From an uncultured Lachnospiraceae bacterium (GTDB lineage: Bacteria > Bacillota > Clostridia > Lachnospirales > Lachnospiraceae): DNA of 37,335 bases. Made by a program: the position numbers and the translations under genes. The notes under the pieces were generated by a model, which saw only the letters and a list, made by a program, of their open reading frames with translations, ran no database searches and was not told where the DNA came from. Shown in pieces: positions 13,767 to 22,725 of this stretch. The stretch's first letter is position 1, and the number at the start of each line of letters is the position of its first letter. The stretch is from positions 1-37,335 of the forward strand of contig CAJUJG010000003.1 in the NCBI GenBank assembly GCA_910586715.1. The letters are read 5' to 3'.

Positions 13767-16700
13767 TCAGTTCGCTACTTTTACATTGTCTTCCCCAAAA
13801 AGCGTCCTCAACCGCTCCATCAGCTCACTATCCGCCTGCACATTTTTATTTGGCGGAAGTGTCTTTTTCTGATGTGTTTCTTCTATATAAACAACAACAC
13901 TGTCTTTCCCTTCGGAATGAAAAATTGCATCAAAAAGCACAGACTCCTTTTCCACATAACTGTTCATATTTGGAAATTTTATCCACACTTTGCGCGGTAT
14001 GTCGCGAAACGATGTGACTTTCTCACAAATCAGCTTGCCATCGCGCTCTTCTTCTACGCTGACCCTGCCCTCAATAAAAACCTTATTGTCCTCCATAAGC
14101 TGCCCGGAATACTTTTCGTATGCATTCGGGAACACAATCACCTCCACGCTTCCCACCAAATCTTCAAGCGTGAGAAATGCCATAATCTTGTCATTCTTGG
14201 TATACTTTATTTTCTTATCCATAATCATACCGCCGATTGTCACCGTTGAACCGTCTTGTATATGAACAGTGTTTGTTTCCTCGTCAAGATAAAAGTCCGA
14301 AGTCTTTGCACTGATATGCTTCTCCCAAAGCGTCTGATATTCCTCCATCGGATGCCCGCTGACATAAAACCCGAGCACCTCTTTCTCAAAACTTAAAAGC
14401 AACTCCTTCTCATATTCTCCCACATCGGGCAGTTTTATTTCAAGCTCTTCCCTCTGCTCGTCCGAAACAATGTCAAGCAATGACATCTGACCTGCCGTAA
14501 TCCCGCGCTTGCTGTGCGTAATGTCTTCCAAAATCTGCACATAGACGCTCATATGCTGCTTCCTTGTCGCGCCAAAGCTGTCAAATGCCCCTGCCTTGAT
14601 AAAATTTTCTATCGCACGTTTGTTTACATCATTTCCCTGCGTACGATCAATAAAATCCTTTAAACTCTGATAATTTCCGTGTGCATGGCGCTCTTCCACA
14701 ATCGCACCTATAATCGGTCTTCCAACATTTTTAATCGCGGTAAGCGCATAACGTATCGCACCGTTTGACACCGAAAAGCCAATCTCCCCCTCATTGATGT
14801 CCGGCGGCAGAATTTTAATACCCATGCTTCTGCAAACCATAATGTATTCTGAAACCTTTGACGAATTATCAATCACCGACGTTAACAGCGCCGCCATAAA
14901 TTCCACCGGATAATAGTATTTCAAATATGCCGTCTGATACGCGACAACCGCATAACATGCCGCATGCGATTTGTTGAACGCATATTTTGCAAAATCAATC
15001 ATTGTATCATAAATATGGTCCGCAACCGCCTCCGGTATCCCATTTGCCGTGCATCCCGGCACATGCTCCGCCTCGTTTCCGTGTACAAAATTAGCACGCT
15101 CCTGTTTCATGACGGACGCCTTTTTCTTGCTCATGGCACGGCGCACAAGATCGCTTCGCCCCATCGTATATCCTCCTAAGTCACGCACAATCTGCATAAC
15201 CTGCTCCTGATACACAATGCAGCCGTATGTCGGCGCAAGAATCGGCTCCAACTGCGGGCATGCGTAAGACACCGCCGCATGATTGTTCTTTCCTCGAATA
15301 TACGCCGGAATAAATTCCATCGGTCCCGGACGATAAAGCGAAATACCCGCAATCACGTCCTCAAGGCTTTGGGGTTTTAACTCCTTCATAAAGTTTTTCA
15401 TGCCCTGACTTTCCAGCTGAAACACGCCGTCCGTCTTTCCCGTACCAAGCGACGCAAGCACTTTTTTATCGTCATAATCTATTTTATCCACATCAATGAA
15501 AATTCCTGCGGTTTTTTCCACATTTTCCACAGCATTTTTGATAACCGTCAAGGTCCGCAGACCAAGAAAGTCCATTTTCAGCAATCCCAGTTCTTCGATG
15601 GTTGTCATGGGAAACTGCGTCGTTATCGAACCGTCGCTTCCTCTCGAAAGCGGCACCAGTTCATCTGCAGGTCTTTGGCAGATTACAACCCCCGCCGCAT
15701 GCATGGACGTATGGCGCGGCAATCCCTCCAAACGTTTACACATATCAATCAGATAATGCACCTGCTCGTCGTTTTTATAAAGCTCCCGAAACTCCGGGTT
15801 TATCTCAAGCGCACGTTCTATCGTAATATTCAGCTCATTCGGTATCATTTTGGCAATACTGTCGCAGAAATTGTACGGCAAATCCAACGCCCGACCCACA
15901 TCACGGATTACGCCCTTTGCCGCCATTGTACCAAACGTGACAATCTGTACGACCTTATCCGCGCCATATTTTCGACTCACATAGTCAATAACCTCCTGCC
16001 TGCGCTCATAACAAAAGTCGATATCGATATCCGGCATCGAAACACGCTCAGGATTGAGAAAACGCTCAAAAAGAAGACCGTAACGTATCGGATCAATGTT
16101 CGTAATCTGCAAGCAGTACGAAACAATGGAACCTGCCGCGCTTCCGCGCCCCGGACCTACAGGAATGCCATTCTCCCGCGACCAGTTGATAAAATCCCAC
16201 ACGATTAGAAAATAATCCACATATCCCATATTCTTTATGACGTCCAGCTCATAGTTAAGCTTTTCCACAAGCGCTCCGTCATCATCGGGATAACGCTCCT
16301 TTAAACCGTCAAGACAGATTTTGTTTAAATAAGTCCACGAATCATACCCCTCAGGTACCTCAAACCGCGGTAGCTTTGTCACGCCAAACTCAATTTCCAC
16401 ATTGCACCGCTCGGCAATCAGCGCCGTGTTTGTGACAGCCTCCTGTGCATACGGAAACAGCTCCCGCATCTCCAACTCGCTTTTTACATAATACTGACCG
16501 CCGTCATAACGCATCCTGTCCGAATCCGACACTTTCTTCGCCGTTTGGATGCAAAGAAGAATATCATGCGGTTTTTCATCCTCGGCATACGTGTAATGAA
16601 TATCGTTTGTCGCAACTAACGGAATGTCCATCTCCTTACTGATACGCATTAAGGATGCATTCACCGTCTTTTGTGCCGGAATGCCGTGGTCCTGCAGCTC

Positions 16701-17219
16701 CAAAAAATAGTTTCCCCTTCCAAAGCAGTCGAGATATTTCTGAACGCAGTTCTTTGCTTCCTCATAAAGCCCTTTTACGATAAGGCGCGGCACTTCGCCC
16801 GCTAGACATGCCGAAAGTGCAATAATACCCTCATGGTACTTGTTTAGAACCTCCATATCGACACGCGGCTTATAATAATAGCCTTCCGTAAAACCGATAC
16901 TCACAATCTTCATCAGATTTGCATATCCGGTATTATTTTCTGCAAGCAAAACAAGATGATGATACCGGTCCTCACCACCTGTAAGTTCCTTATCAAAACG
17001 CGAATTTGGCGCTACATATACCTCGCAGCCAAGAATTGGCTTAATACCGTTTGCCCTTGCTTCCTTATAAAAATCAATAACACCATACATAACCCCATGG
17101 TCCGTTATTGCTCCGCTGTCCATGCCAAGCTCTTTGATGCGCTTCACATATTCCTTTATTTTATTGGAACCGTCCAACAGACTGTACTCTGTGTGGACAT
17201 GCAGATGTGTGAATGCCAT
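13767..17219 (-). CDS. dnaE: DNA polymerase III alpha subunit, DnaE type
   Basis: This is a C-family replicative polymerase that works with PolC in Firmicutes. I choose the start MAFTHLHVHTEYS (17219), preceded by AGAGGTGG, over an upstream in-frame start at 17243 that lies in the promoter. The product is about 1150 residues. A PHP domain opens the protein (HLHVHTEYSLLDG, ITDHGVMYG). The palm has GPGRGSAAGS and the catalytic pair in MPDIDIDFCYERRQEV (about 380-420), plus FQLESQGM. The fingers and beta-binding region come next, then a helix-hairpin-helix (about 800-860) and a C-terminal OB fold (VTIGGMIMDKKIKYTKND). There is no internal exonuclease domain, so it is DnaE and not PolC. Confidence 0.97.
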   Translation of the reverse strand: MAFTHLHVHTEYSLLDGSNKIKEYVKRIKELGMDSGAITDHGVMYGVIDFYKEARANGIKPILGCEVYVAPNSRFDKELTGGEDRYHHLVLLAENNTGYANLMKIVSIGFTEGYYYKPRVDMEVLNKYHEGIIALSACLAGEVPRLIVKGLYEEAKNCVQKYLDCFGRGNYFLELQDHGIPAQKTVNASLMRISKEMDIPLVATNDIHYTYAEDEKPHDILLCIQTAKKVSDSDRMRYDGGQYYVKSELEMRELFPYAQEAVTNTALIAERCNVEIEFGVTKLPRFEVPEGYDSWTYLNKICLDGLKERYPDDDGALVEKLNYELDVIKNMGYVDYFLIVWDFINWSRENGIPVGPGRGSAAGSIVSYCLQITNIDPIRYGLLFERFLNPERVSMPDIDIDFCYERRQEVIDYVSRKYGADKVVQIVTFGTMAAKGVIRDVGRALDLPYNFCDSIAKMIPNELNITIERALEINPEFRELYKNDEQVHYLIDMCKRLEGLPRHTSMHAAGVVICQRPADELVPLSRGSDGSITTQFPMTTIEELGLLKMDFLGLRTLTVIKNAVENVEKTAGIFIDVDKIDYDDKKVLASLGTGKTDGVFQLESQGMKNFMKELKPQSLEDVIAGISLYRPGPMEFIPAYIRGKNNHAAVSYACPQLEPILAPTYGCIVYQEQVMQIVRDLGGYTMGRSDLVRRAMSKKKASVMKQERANFVHGNEAEHVPGCTANGIPEAVADHIYDTMIDFAKYAFNKSHAACYAVVAYQTAYLKYYYPVEFMAALLTSVIDNSSKVSEYIMVCRSMGIKILPPDINEGEIGFSVSNGAIRYALTAIKNVGRPIIGAIVEERHAHGNYQSLKDFIDRTQGNDVNKRAIENFIKAGAFDSFGATRKQHMSVYVQILEDITHSKRGITAGQMSLLDIVSDEQREELEIKLPDVGEYEKELLLSFEKEVLGFYVSGHPMEEYQTLWEKHISAKTSDFYLDEETNTVHIQDGSTVTIGGMIMDKKIKYTKNDKIMAFLTLEDLVGSVEVIVFPNAYEKYSGQLMEDNKVFIEGRVSVEEERDGKLICEKVTSFRDIPRKVWIKFPNMNSYVEKESVLFDAIFHSEGKDSVVVYIEETHQKKTLPPNKNVQADSELMERLRTLFGEDNVKVAN

Positions 17220-17243
17220 TGAATCCACCTCTTTTCTTAACAC

Positions 17244-17272
17244 ATTTTAACAATCACATTTTCTTTTGTCAA
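17244..17272 (-). promoter_or_regulatory. Sigma-A promoter for dnaE
   Basis: The minus strand reads TTGACA, a 17-bp spacer, then TAAAAT, giving a short leader of about 20 nt before the dnaE start at 17219. Confidence 0.8.
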
Positions 17273-17296
17273 ACGAATTTCCCATACTGCTCTTTG

Positions 17297-17505
17297 CAAT
17301 CGAGTAGAGAAACAACCTTCTTCCACTACTCGCCGCGCCGGGCACCCGTCAGCGAACCGATTTATCGGTTTGATGACACATTTCCTTTGGGTGCCCGTGT
17401 ACAATCGAGTAGAGAAGATTCTTCTTCCACTACTCGCCGCGCCGGGCACCCGTCAGCGAACCGATTTATCGGTTTGATGACACATTTCCTTGGGTGCCCG
17501 TGTGC
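17297..17505. repeat. 105-bp tandem duplication rich in hairpins
   Basis: Two nearly identical units (17297-17401 and 17402-17505) sit head to tail. They differ only in a few bases after GAGTAGAGAA and by one T in CCTTTGGG/CCTTGGG. Each unit holds CGAGTAG/CTACTCG and GGGCACCC/GGGTGCCC stems, the latter enclosing an AACCGAT/ATCGGTT stem. The unit lies upstream of the dnaE promoter and downstream of a terminator. This 350-bp gap holds no credible gene. Confidence 0.95.
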
Positions 17506-17538
17506 ATAAAAACACCCAGGCTTTCTATGCCTGAGTGT
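17506..17538 (-). terminator. Intrinsic terminator of the small membrane-protein gene
   Basis: On the minus strand the arms ACACTCAGGC and GCCTGGGTGT form a stem followed by TTTTTAT, about 35 bp beyond the stop codon at 17573. The downstream tandem repeat and dnaE promoter are thereby insulated. Confidence 0.85.
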
Positions 17539-17572
17539 CTTTCCTTCATATGAACCAAGCTTTCTTATACTT

Positions 17573-18025
17573 CTAAGCACTATATTTTCCTGTAAGAAAC
17601 TTAAATACGGCAATAACAGGAAACAATGCCGATAAGTAACCAAGGACCTGTACTTCGCTCTCATCTCTTTCATCCAGCTTTGCATATATCTTAATGTAAC
17701 ATGTGCCGGCACAGATCACTGTCAAAATAATGCTAAGAATAGCGCCTGCCAAAGGAATGATTGAGACAGCAACTGCGATTAAATACCATAGCTTAAATAC
17801 AATCCCGGGTACTTCAAATGATAAAACCTCCATGTTGTACTCACCGTCTAAATCCAATGACACAGCCGCAAGCGCCCAGTATAGCCCCAGCGGCGCAAAC
17901 CACGCCAGCCACGGCTTATTATATCCCAACGCCTTAAGTGCTTTCATATGTGAAAACGAATAAAGTACATAACATATCAGAGCCACACTGAGTATAATAC
18001 CTGCAATTTTTTCTGCATTTAACAT
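17573..18025 (-). CDS. Small integral membrane protein of unknown function
   Basis: This 150-residue hydrophobic protein has about four membrane segments (about residues 5-25, 38-55, 75-110 and 128-145). A cytosolic-looking loop carries KALKALGYNKPWLAWFAPLG, and an acidic loop is KLDERDESEVQVLGYL. The pattern (KALxxLGYxxxWLAWxP, then a late Gly-rich membrane pair, then QVLGYLSALFPVIAVFKF) resembles small membrane proteins common in Lachnospiraceae, which I cannot name with certainty. A strong GGAGGAG site precedes the ATG. It lies 90 bp after the GGDEF gene and has its own terminator. No function is assigned. Confidence 0.8.
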   Translation of the reverse strand: MLNAEKIAGIILSVALICYVLYSFSHMKALKALGYNKPWLAWFAPLGLYWALAAVSLDLDGEYNMEVLSFEVPGIVFKLWYLIAVAVSIIPLAGAILSIILTVICAGTCYIKIYAKLDERDESEVQVLGYLSALFPVIAVFKFLTGKYSA

Positions 18026-18115
18026 ATTTCTCCTCCTATGGTAAATCAGGCAACCCCTTTAAGCACAAAACATACTTACCCACAAAATCATTTTTTACAG
18101 ACATAACACTTTCAC

Positions 18116-19888
18116 TTACGCTAAACTGCTTGCGATTTCCGCCATTAGCCTTCCTACAATTGTAATAAACCCCAAATCCACCGCTCCGATTTTCGGCGCT
18201 CTGTTAAAGTAATCGAAGGAAACCACCGCACGCACCTCTTCGCCGCACAGTGCGACGCACTGTACAAACTCCTTATTCTCCTGAAGTTCATAAAGTTGAT
18301 GCATCTTGGGCTGTTGCATTGCAAGCTTTCCAAAATTCTTCTCCACGCGCACACCTCGCCTGTCAAACTGCTTCTCAATGCTGTCTTCCCTGATACACGC
18401 AAGTGATTCGATTGGATTGATATACTTTCCTGAAATACATACTCTGTGAAGATCGTCTCCTGCATATACCGAAATTCCGTCCACATCAAGGTAGCTGCGA
18501 AGTTTTTCCATCACTTCATCAAATACCGCAGCCCCATCTGTGTTGAGCATCAGAACAAGATCTGACATCACTTCCGCTTTCTTATCATCGCTCGCGACTG
18601 CCTTAATTCCAATGCTGCGCTCTGAAATCGCCGCGTCCTCCACTACGCCATGTTTCACCTCGTCGTAGATAATATAGCGGTTTTTTCCTTTTTCCTTCGC
18701 TACGTATAAAGCCTTATCCGCCTTTTTAAACAAATCCTCAAAATTTGTCGCATCATCCGGAAACTTTGCCACACCGCAGGATGTTGTGATTGCCATCGTA
18801 TCCTTAATATCCTGATATTCCCACTGAATATTCTTAGAAATTGTCTTAAAAATACGCCTTAGCTCCTCTTCACTCGAAACGCTGTCAAGAACCAGCATAA
18901 ACTCGTCGCCGCCAAATCGTCCTACCATTCCCCGCGAATCAATCACACCGCGCATAACTTCCGCAACCTTAGAAAGCACATCATCACCGAACATATGCCC
19001 AAAACTGTCGTTCACCTTCTTAAAGTCATCTACATCCATCATCGCTAGATAAAGCGGTTTTCCCTCCTGCGTTTTTTCTATCGCATATTCGTGTATCGCC
19101 CTCTTATTATAAAGCCCTGTACCGGGATCAAACGCATTATCCGTCAAATAATAGCTTTTCTTATCATTCTTCGCATTAATGTTGGTAATAATTCCCACAG
19201 ACATAATCCGCTTACCGTTATCGTAAAGCGTACATCCGCGGACCTGATAACGCCCCTGCGCACCATTGACCAAAAGCTCTGCTTCAAATCCTGCATTAAA
19301 GCGGTCAACGCCCCGTCTTAGGAAATCGCAAAACACTTCAAATTCACCGGAAACCGCAATATTTTTCTTAATCTCGCTCAACTTGTCTCTTAACACAGGA
19401 ATGCTCTTTACATTAACATAACGATAAACATTAATCTCATCTGTTTTATAATAATATTCAAAGAACATATTCTCAGAGAGTCCCATAAACTCCCGGTATT
19501 TCTTGACAAGCTCCAGGTATTTCACATAGCGGTCCTTAAGTTCCATAAAGCTTGAAAATTCCATATTAAATGACTGAAATTCGCCATATCTTCTTCCATT
19601 AAGCTCCAGCTCAAGGTACAATAACCGATAATTGTCATTTGCATCTTTCATACGCACAATCGTACACTGTTGTCCCTTATCCAGTTCTGCCGCCACCTTC
19701 TGAAAATCCTCTTTATCATCCGGATGCAGCAAATCCAACATAGAATAACACGAATTCTTGCCAATAAAATGGTAAAACGCCTCGTCTCCGTTTACAAACT
19801 CAAAGTCATTTTTAATTGTTGCCCGTCCGTAATATGCAATATATGTCCCAGGCGCAGTTTTGTATTCCGTAATGTTTGCTTTTTCCAT
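18116..19888 (-). CDS. Diguanylate cyclase with PAS-like sensor and C-terminal GAF-like domain
   Basis: The predicted role is synthesis of cyclic di-GMP from two GTP in the cytoplasm. The 590-residue protein has no membrane segment. The N-terminal 110 residues resemble a PAS domain (DLLHPDDKEDFQ) and residues 135-240 look like a second PAS-type domain. The GGDEF domain spans about 255-410, with DPGTGLYNKRAI, DVDDFKKVNDSFGH and an intact active-site GGDEF at 326-330. No RxxD inhibitory site is present at the expected position upstream (DSRG instead), so product inhibition through that site is unlikely. The last 150 residues look GAF-like. An AGGGAAA site precedes the start. No EAL or HD-GYP partner is visible in the window. 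Confidence 0.93.
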   Translation of the reverse strand: MEKANITEYKTAPGTYIAYYGRATIKNDFEFVNGDEAFYHFIGKNSCYSMLDLLHPDDKEDFQKVAAELDKGQQCTIVRMKDANDNYRLLYLELELNGRRYGEFQSFNMEFSSFMELKDRYVKYLELVKKYREFMGLSENMFFEYYYKTDEINVYRYVNVKSIPVLRDKLSEIKKNIAVSGEFEVFCDFLRRGVDRFNAGFEAELLVNGAQGRYQVRGCTLYDNGKRIMSVGIITNINAKNDKKSYYLTDNAFDPGTGLYNKRAIHEYAIEKTQEGKPLYLAMMDVDDFKKVNDSFGHMFGDDVLSKVAEVMRGVIDSRGMVGRFGGDEFMLVLDSVSSEEELRRIFKTISKNIQWEYQDIKDTMAITTSCGVAKFPDDATNFEDLFKKADKALYVAKEKGKNRYIIYDEVKHGVVEDAAISERSIGIKAVASDDKKAEVMSDLVLMLNTDGAAVFDEVMEKLRSYLDVDGISVYAGDDLHRVCISGKYINPIESLACIREDSIEKQFDRRGVRVEKNFGKLAMQQPKMHQLYELQENKEFVQCVALCGEEVRAVVSFDYFNRAPKIGAVDLGFITIVGRLMAEIASSLA

Positions 19889-19919
19889 TCGTTTTCCCTA
19901 TAACACGCATTTCCCTTTA

Positions 19920-19949
19920 ATAATGCCTGCCCCTCATAAATTGTTTCAA
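19920..19949 (-). promoter_or_regulatory. Possible promoter for the GGDEF gene
   Basis: The minus strand has TTGAAA, an 18-bp spacer, then CATTAT, about 30 bp upstream of the ATG. The match is moderate. The A/T-rich gap 19950-20062 holds no obvious hairpin terminator for the upstream NlpC/P60 gene. Confidence 0.4.
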
Positions 19950-20062
19950 GTTATTGTTTGTAAGCAATCATAAATACTATCATAATTGTACACTGTTTTT
20001 CCAAAAAATGAAACCAAAAACTGAAAATTTTGTAAAAAATTTGCAAAAAATTTGCACCAATT

Positions 20063-21310
20063 TTATACGATTCTACGCACGCATATAATTTCACGATATA
20101 GAGCATTACTGATTTTAATACCCGTTTTTGCTGAACTTGCATGCACAATTTTCCCATTTCCTATGTAAATAGCCACGTGCCCCGGATAACAGATTATATC
20201 ACCCGGCTGTGCCTCGGAATAGCTCACCTGCGTCCCCGCCGTTCGCTGCGAAGTGGAATTTCTGGGAAGACTGTAACCAAACTGCTTATATACAGACTGC
20301 GTAAATCCAGAACAGTCTGCACCGTTGGTCAGGCTTGTACCGCCTGCCACATAAGGATTCCCGACAAATCCGCACGCATATACCGCAATCTCTTTTCCTT
20401 TTGCACTGCCGTTCGCTGCCATGATTTCATCCTTATTAACCGTAGCTTTCCCTGTAGGCTTAGCAGTATTCGATGATGTACTGCCATTGCCTTTGTTTTT
20501 GCGGGCTTCTTCCTCCGCTTTTTTACGTGCCGCCTCTTCCGCAGCTCTGCGTTCCTCTTCCTCAATCTGTTTAATTTGCGCATTTCGCTGCTTAATCTGC
20601 GTCTTATACACTTCCGCCTGCTGTTTTGCCTTACTGATTTGCCTTGCATAATCGTCGCTGATTTCCTCAAGCTCAGCCCTTGCAAGCTCCACGCTGTCCA
20701 TCTCTTCCTGAAGCCCTTCCTGCGTCGCCTCAAGCTCCGACTCCTCGATTTCAAGCTCCTCCTTCAGGATTTCCACATTCTCCCTCGCGGTCTGATAATT
20801 TGTAAACATTTTCCTGTCATACTCGTGAAGTTTTTCAACATAATCCGCTTTATTAAGCAGGCTCTCCATCGATGTCGCATTGAATAAAATGTCAAGATAT
20901 GTACTGTCACCGCTCTCATACATTTCCCTGATACGCACCTTCATCGCTTCGTACTGGGCACGCTCCACCTTGACCGCCTCTTCAAGGTCAAGCTTTGCCT
21001 GTTCAATTTGCTCTTTTTTTACCGCAATCTCTTCCTCAAGAAGACTGATACTTGCCATAATTTCCGCGATTTCATTGCTCAGCGCTTCAATTTCACTGTC
21101 AATGCCCTCCTGCTCGTCGGAAAGTTCATTAACGGCGTCCTCTATGTCATCTAAATTCTGTTCATCTTCCTCGTTCTGCCGCCTCAAATCATCCTTCTTT
21201 GTCGCCTGCACCTGCATTTCCTTCCCCATACCGGCGCCAACGCCCCCTGCAAGCACTGCCGCACACAGCAACGCAGATAGAAAGCGCTCAAACCCTTTCC
21301 TCTTTTGCAT
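20063..21310 (-). CDS. Secreted coiled-coil NlpC/P60 peptidoglycan endopeptidase
   Basis: The predicted product is an exported gamma-D-Glu-diamino acid endopeptidase that cleaves wall peptides. The 415-residue protein has a signal peptide (KRKGFERFLSALLCAAVLAGG, cleaved near QVQATKK). A long Glu/Gln-rich coiled coil spans about residues 35-260. A Lys/Glu/Ala then Ser/Thr linker follows, and the C-terminal NlpC/P60 domain covers about 300-415. The catalytic cysteine is in GADCSGFTQ, and the two partner histidines are in PGHVAIYIG and IVHASSAK. The layout (coiled coil plus P60) matches PcsB/CwlO-type hydrolases, many of which are switched on by FtsEX; that is family knowledge. It follows the chaperone-like lipoprotein by 48 bp, suggesting an operon. 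Confidence 0.94.
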   Translation of the reverse strand: MQKRKGFERFLSALLCAAVLAGGVGAGMGKEMQVQATKKDDLRRQNEEDEQNLDDIEDAVNELSDEQEGIDSEIEALSNEIAEIMASISLLEEEIAVKKEQIEQAKLDLEEAVKVERAQYEAMKVRIREMYESGDSTYLDILFNATSMESLLNKADYVEKLHEYDRKMFTNYQTARENVEILKEELEIEESELEATQEGLQEEMDSVELARAELEEISDDYARQISKAKQQAEVYKTQIKQRNAQIKQIEEEERRAAEEAARKKAEEEARKNKGNGSTSSNTAKPTGKATVNKDEIMAANGSAKGKEIAVYACGFVGNPYVAGGTSLTNGADCSGFTQSVYKQFGYSLPRNSTSQRTAGTQVSYSEAQPGDIICYPGHVAIYIGNGKIVHASSAKTGIKISNALYREIICVRRIV

Positions 21311-21358
21311 TATTTACTCAACCCCTTTATCCACTCCGTTAACAGTGCAGTATCTTCC

Positions 21359-22567
21359 TTATGGTTCCGTTGTCGTTTCTACCGTAATAATCCTATTTAA
21401 GCGCACCACAAGTTGTTCCTGTAGAACAAACATTCTATATGTGGTATATCCAACCTCTTCAAGATACGAATCCACCGTATATCCGTCATACCCGGCAATA
21501 TCCTCTGCCGCATATTCACGCACAAGTTCATCCGTTATTTCAATATTTTCTGCTCTTGCAAGCGCCTCAGATATTAAATACTGTTTTACCGTGGTTTCAC
21601 AGTCAGACCGGATACTTTCCTCAAAATCATCCAAAGTCATGTTCTCTGCTTCCTTGAGATATGTTTCCAAGTCCATTCCGTAATACATTTGGCTCATGGA
21701 CTCCATATAAATCTTAAATCCTTGCATCTGCTCCTCCACAAGATACTCAGGAATATCCTTAATGGTACTTTCGCTCAATATCTGATTTAAAATAGCGCTC
21801 GTTTTCGAAGCTTCGTAGGTTTCCTCCAAGTTTTTCTCAATTTCCGCTTTTCCTGCTTCCCAAAGCGCATCCTTAGTCTTATACGAAAGCCCAAGCCTTG
21901 CCAAATCAGCATCTGTTACATCCGCATAACTGATTGACTCGGCAATTCCATTTATCGTTACCGTAAATACCACCGGCTGTCCTGCAAGCGACGGTTCATC
22001 GTAGCCCTCCGGAAATGTGAGATCCAAATCAACCGTCTCTCCCGGCATTACTCCGACCAGCTTCTCCTCAAATCCCGGAATAAACAAACCGGAACCGATT
22101 TCCAAATCATAGCCCTTCGCTGTACCGCCCTCAAAGGCAACGCCGTCTTTTTTTCCTTCATAATCAAGATTAACAACATCACCGTTTTCAACTGCACGAT
22201 CCGTAATATATCCCTTGAGCAGCGCATCATTGATATACTGCTCTATATCCTCGTCTTCTGCTTCCGGCTTATAAACTGTAACCGTCATATTCTTATAGTC
22301 ATTCAGCGTGACATACTTGTCAATATCCAAATCCTGAAGCCCAACATAGTCTTCACGCGCACTGACGCGTTCCTGTTCGGCAACAGGTGTTTTGGCATTA
22401 TCTTCCGCCGTTTCCGATTGCGCCGCACTCGTTACCTCCGAGCCTGTTTCGGAAGCCGCCTGCGTCTCCTGTGCAGTGTCTGCTTCTTTCTTATCACCAC
22501 ATGCACTGACTCCCAACACCATTACACCCAATAAACATACAACGATAAATCTTTTTTTCATCCTCAA
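21359..22567 (-). CDS. Trigger-factor-like FKBP peptidyl-prolyl isomerase lipoprotein
   Basis: The predicted product is an extracytoplasmic folding factor anchored by lipid. The 402-residue protein has a lipoprotein signal with lipobox LGVSAC (Cys 23) and a Glu/Thr/Ala linker. An FKBP domain follows (about 125-210: NGDVVNLDYEGKKDGVAFEG, SGLFIPGFEEKLVGVMPGE), then a helical domain like the trigger factor C-terminal arms (SKTSAILNQILSESTIKDIPEYLVEEQM). The ribosome-docking N-terminal domain is replaced by the signal peptide. The start may be TTG at 22567 (GTGAGG at 6 nt) or ATG at 22561; the former has better spacing. It leads a two-gene unit with the NlpC/P60 hydrolase, which may be a client. 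Confidence 0.9.
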   Translation of the reverse strand: MRMKKRFIVVCLLGVMVLGVSACGDKKEADTAQETQAASETGSEVTSAAQSETAEDNAKTPVAEQERVSAREDYVGLQDLDIDKYVTLNDYKNMTVTVYKPEAEDEDIEQYINDALLKGYITDRAVENGDVVNLDYEGKKDGVAFEGGTAKGYDLEIGSGLFIPGFEEKLVGVMPGETVDLDLTFPEGYDEPSLAGQPVVFTVTINGIAESISYADVTDADLARLGLSYKTKDALWEAGKAEIEKNLEETYEASKTSAILNQILSESTIKDIPEYLVEEQMQGFKIYMESMSQMYYGMDLETYLKEAENMTLDDFEESIRSDCETTVKQYLISEALARAENIEITDELVREYAAEDIAGYDGYTVDSYLEEVGYTTYRMFVLQEQLVVRLNRIITVETTTEP

Positions 22568-22593
22568 ATTTTACCTCACTTTCCGCTTTTATC

Positions 22594-22602
22594 AGTATAT
22601 CA
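22594..22602 (-). promoter_or_regulatory. Extended -10 promoter for the FKBP lipoprotein operon
   Basis: On the minus strand the sequence is TGATATACT, a TATACT -10 box with a TGn extension. The -35 region is T-rich and poor. It lies back to back with the plus-strand promoter at 22630-22658. Confidence 0.6.
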
Positions 22603-22629
22603 AAAAAACAAATAAAATAAAAGTGTTTC

Positions 22630-22658
22630 TTGCACTTTCCAATTAATAATGATACAAT
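22630..22658 (+). promoter_or_regulatory. Promoter for the small membrane-anchored protein
   Basis: TTGCAC, a 17-bp spacer, then TACAAT, about 70 bp upstream of the start at 22726. Confidence 0.7.
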
Positions 22659-22725
22659 CCTTATTAAGCGTAAAATACCGCTTCTTATTCCAATAATGTA
22701 TGAAAATAGAAAGGCTGATAAAAAT

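Noticed and set aside
17297..17505. Possible CRISPR array
   Set aside because: Only two 105-bp units without variable spacers, and no cas genes in the window; it is a tandem duplication.
17237..17712. Overlapping minus-strand open frames encoded by the tandem repeat (with ADGCPARRVVEE-like sequence)
   Set aside because: They arise from hairpin repeat DNA, cross the terminator at 17506-17538 and the dnaE promoter, and lack ribosome binding sites.
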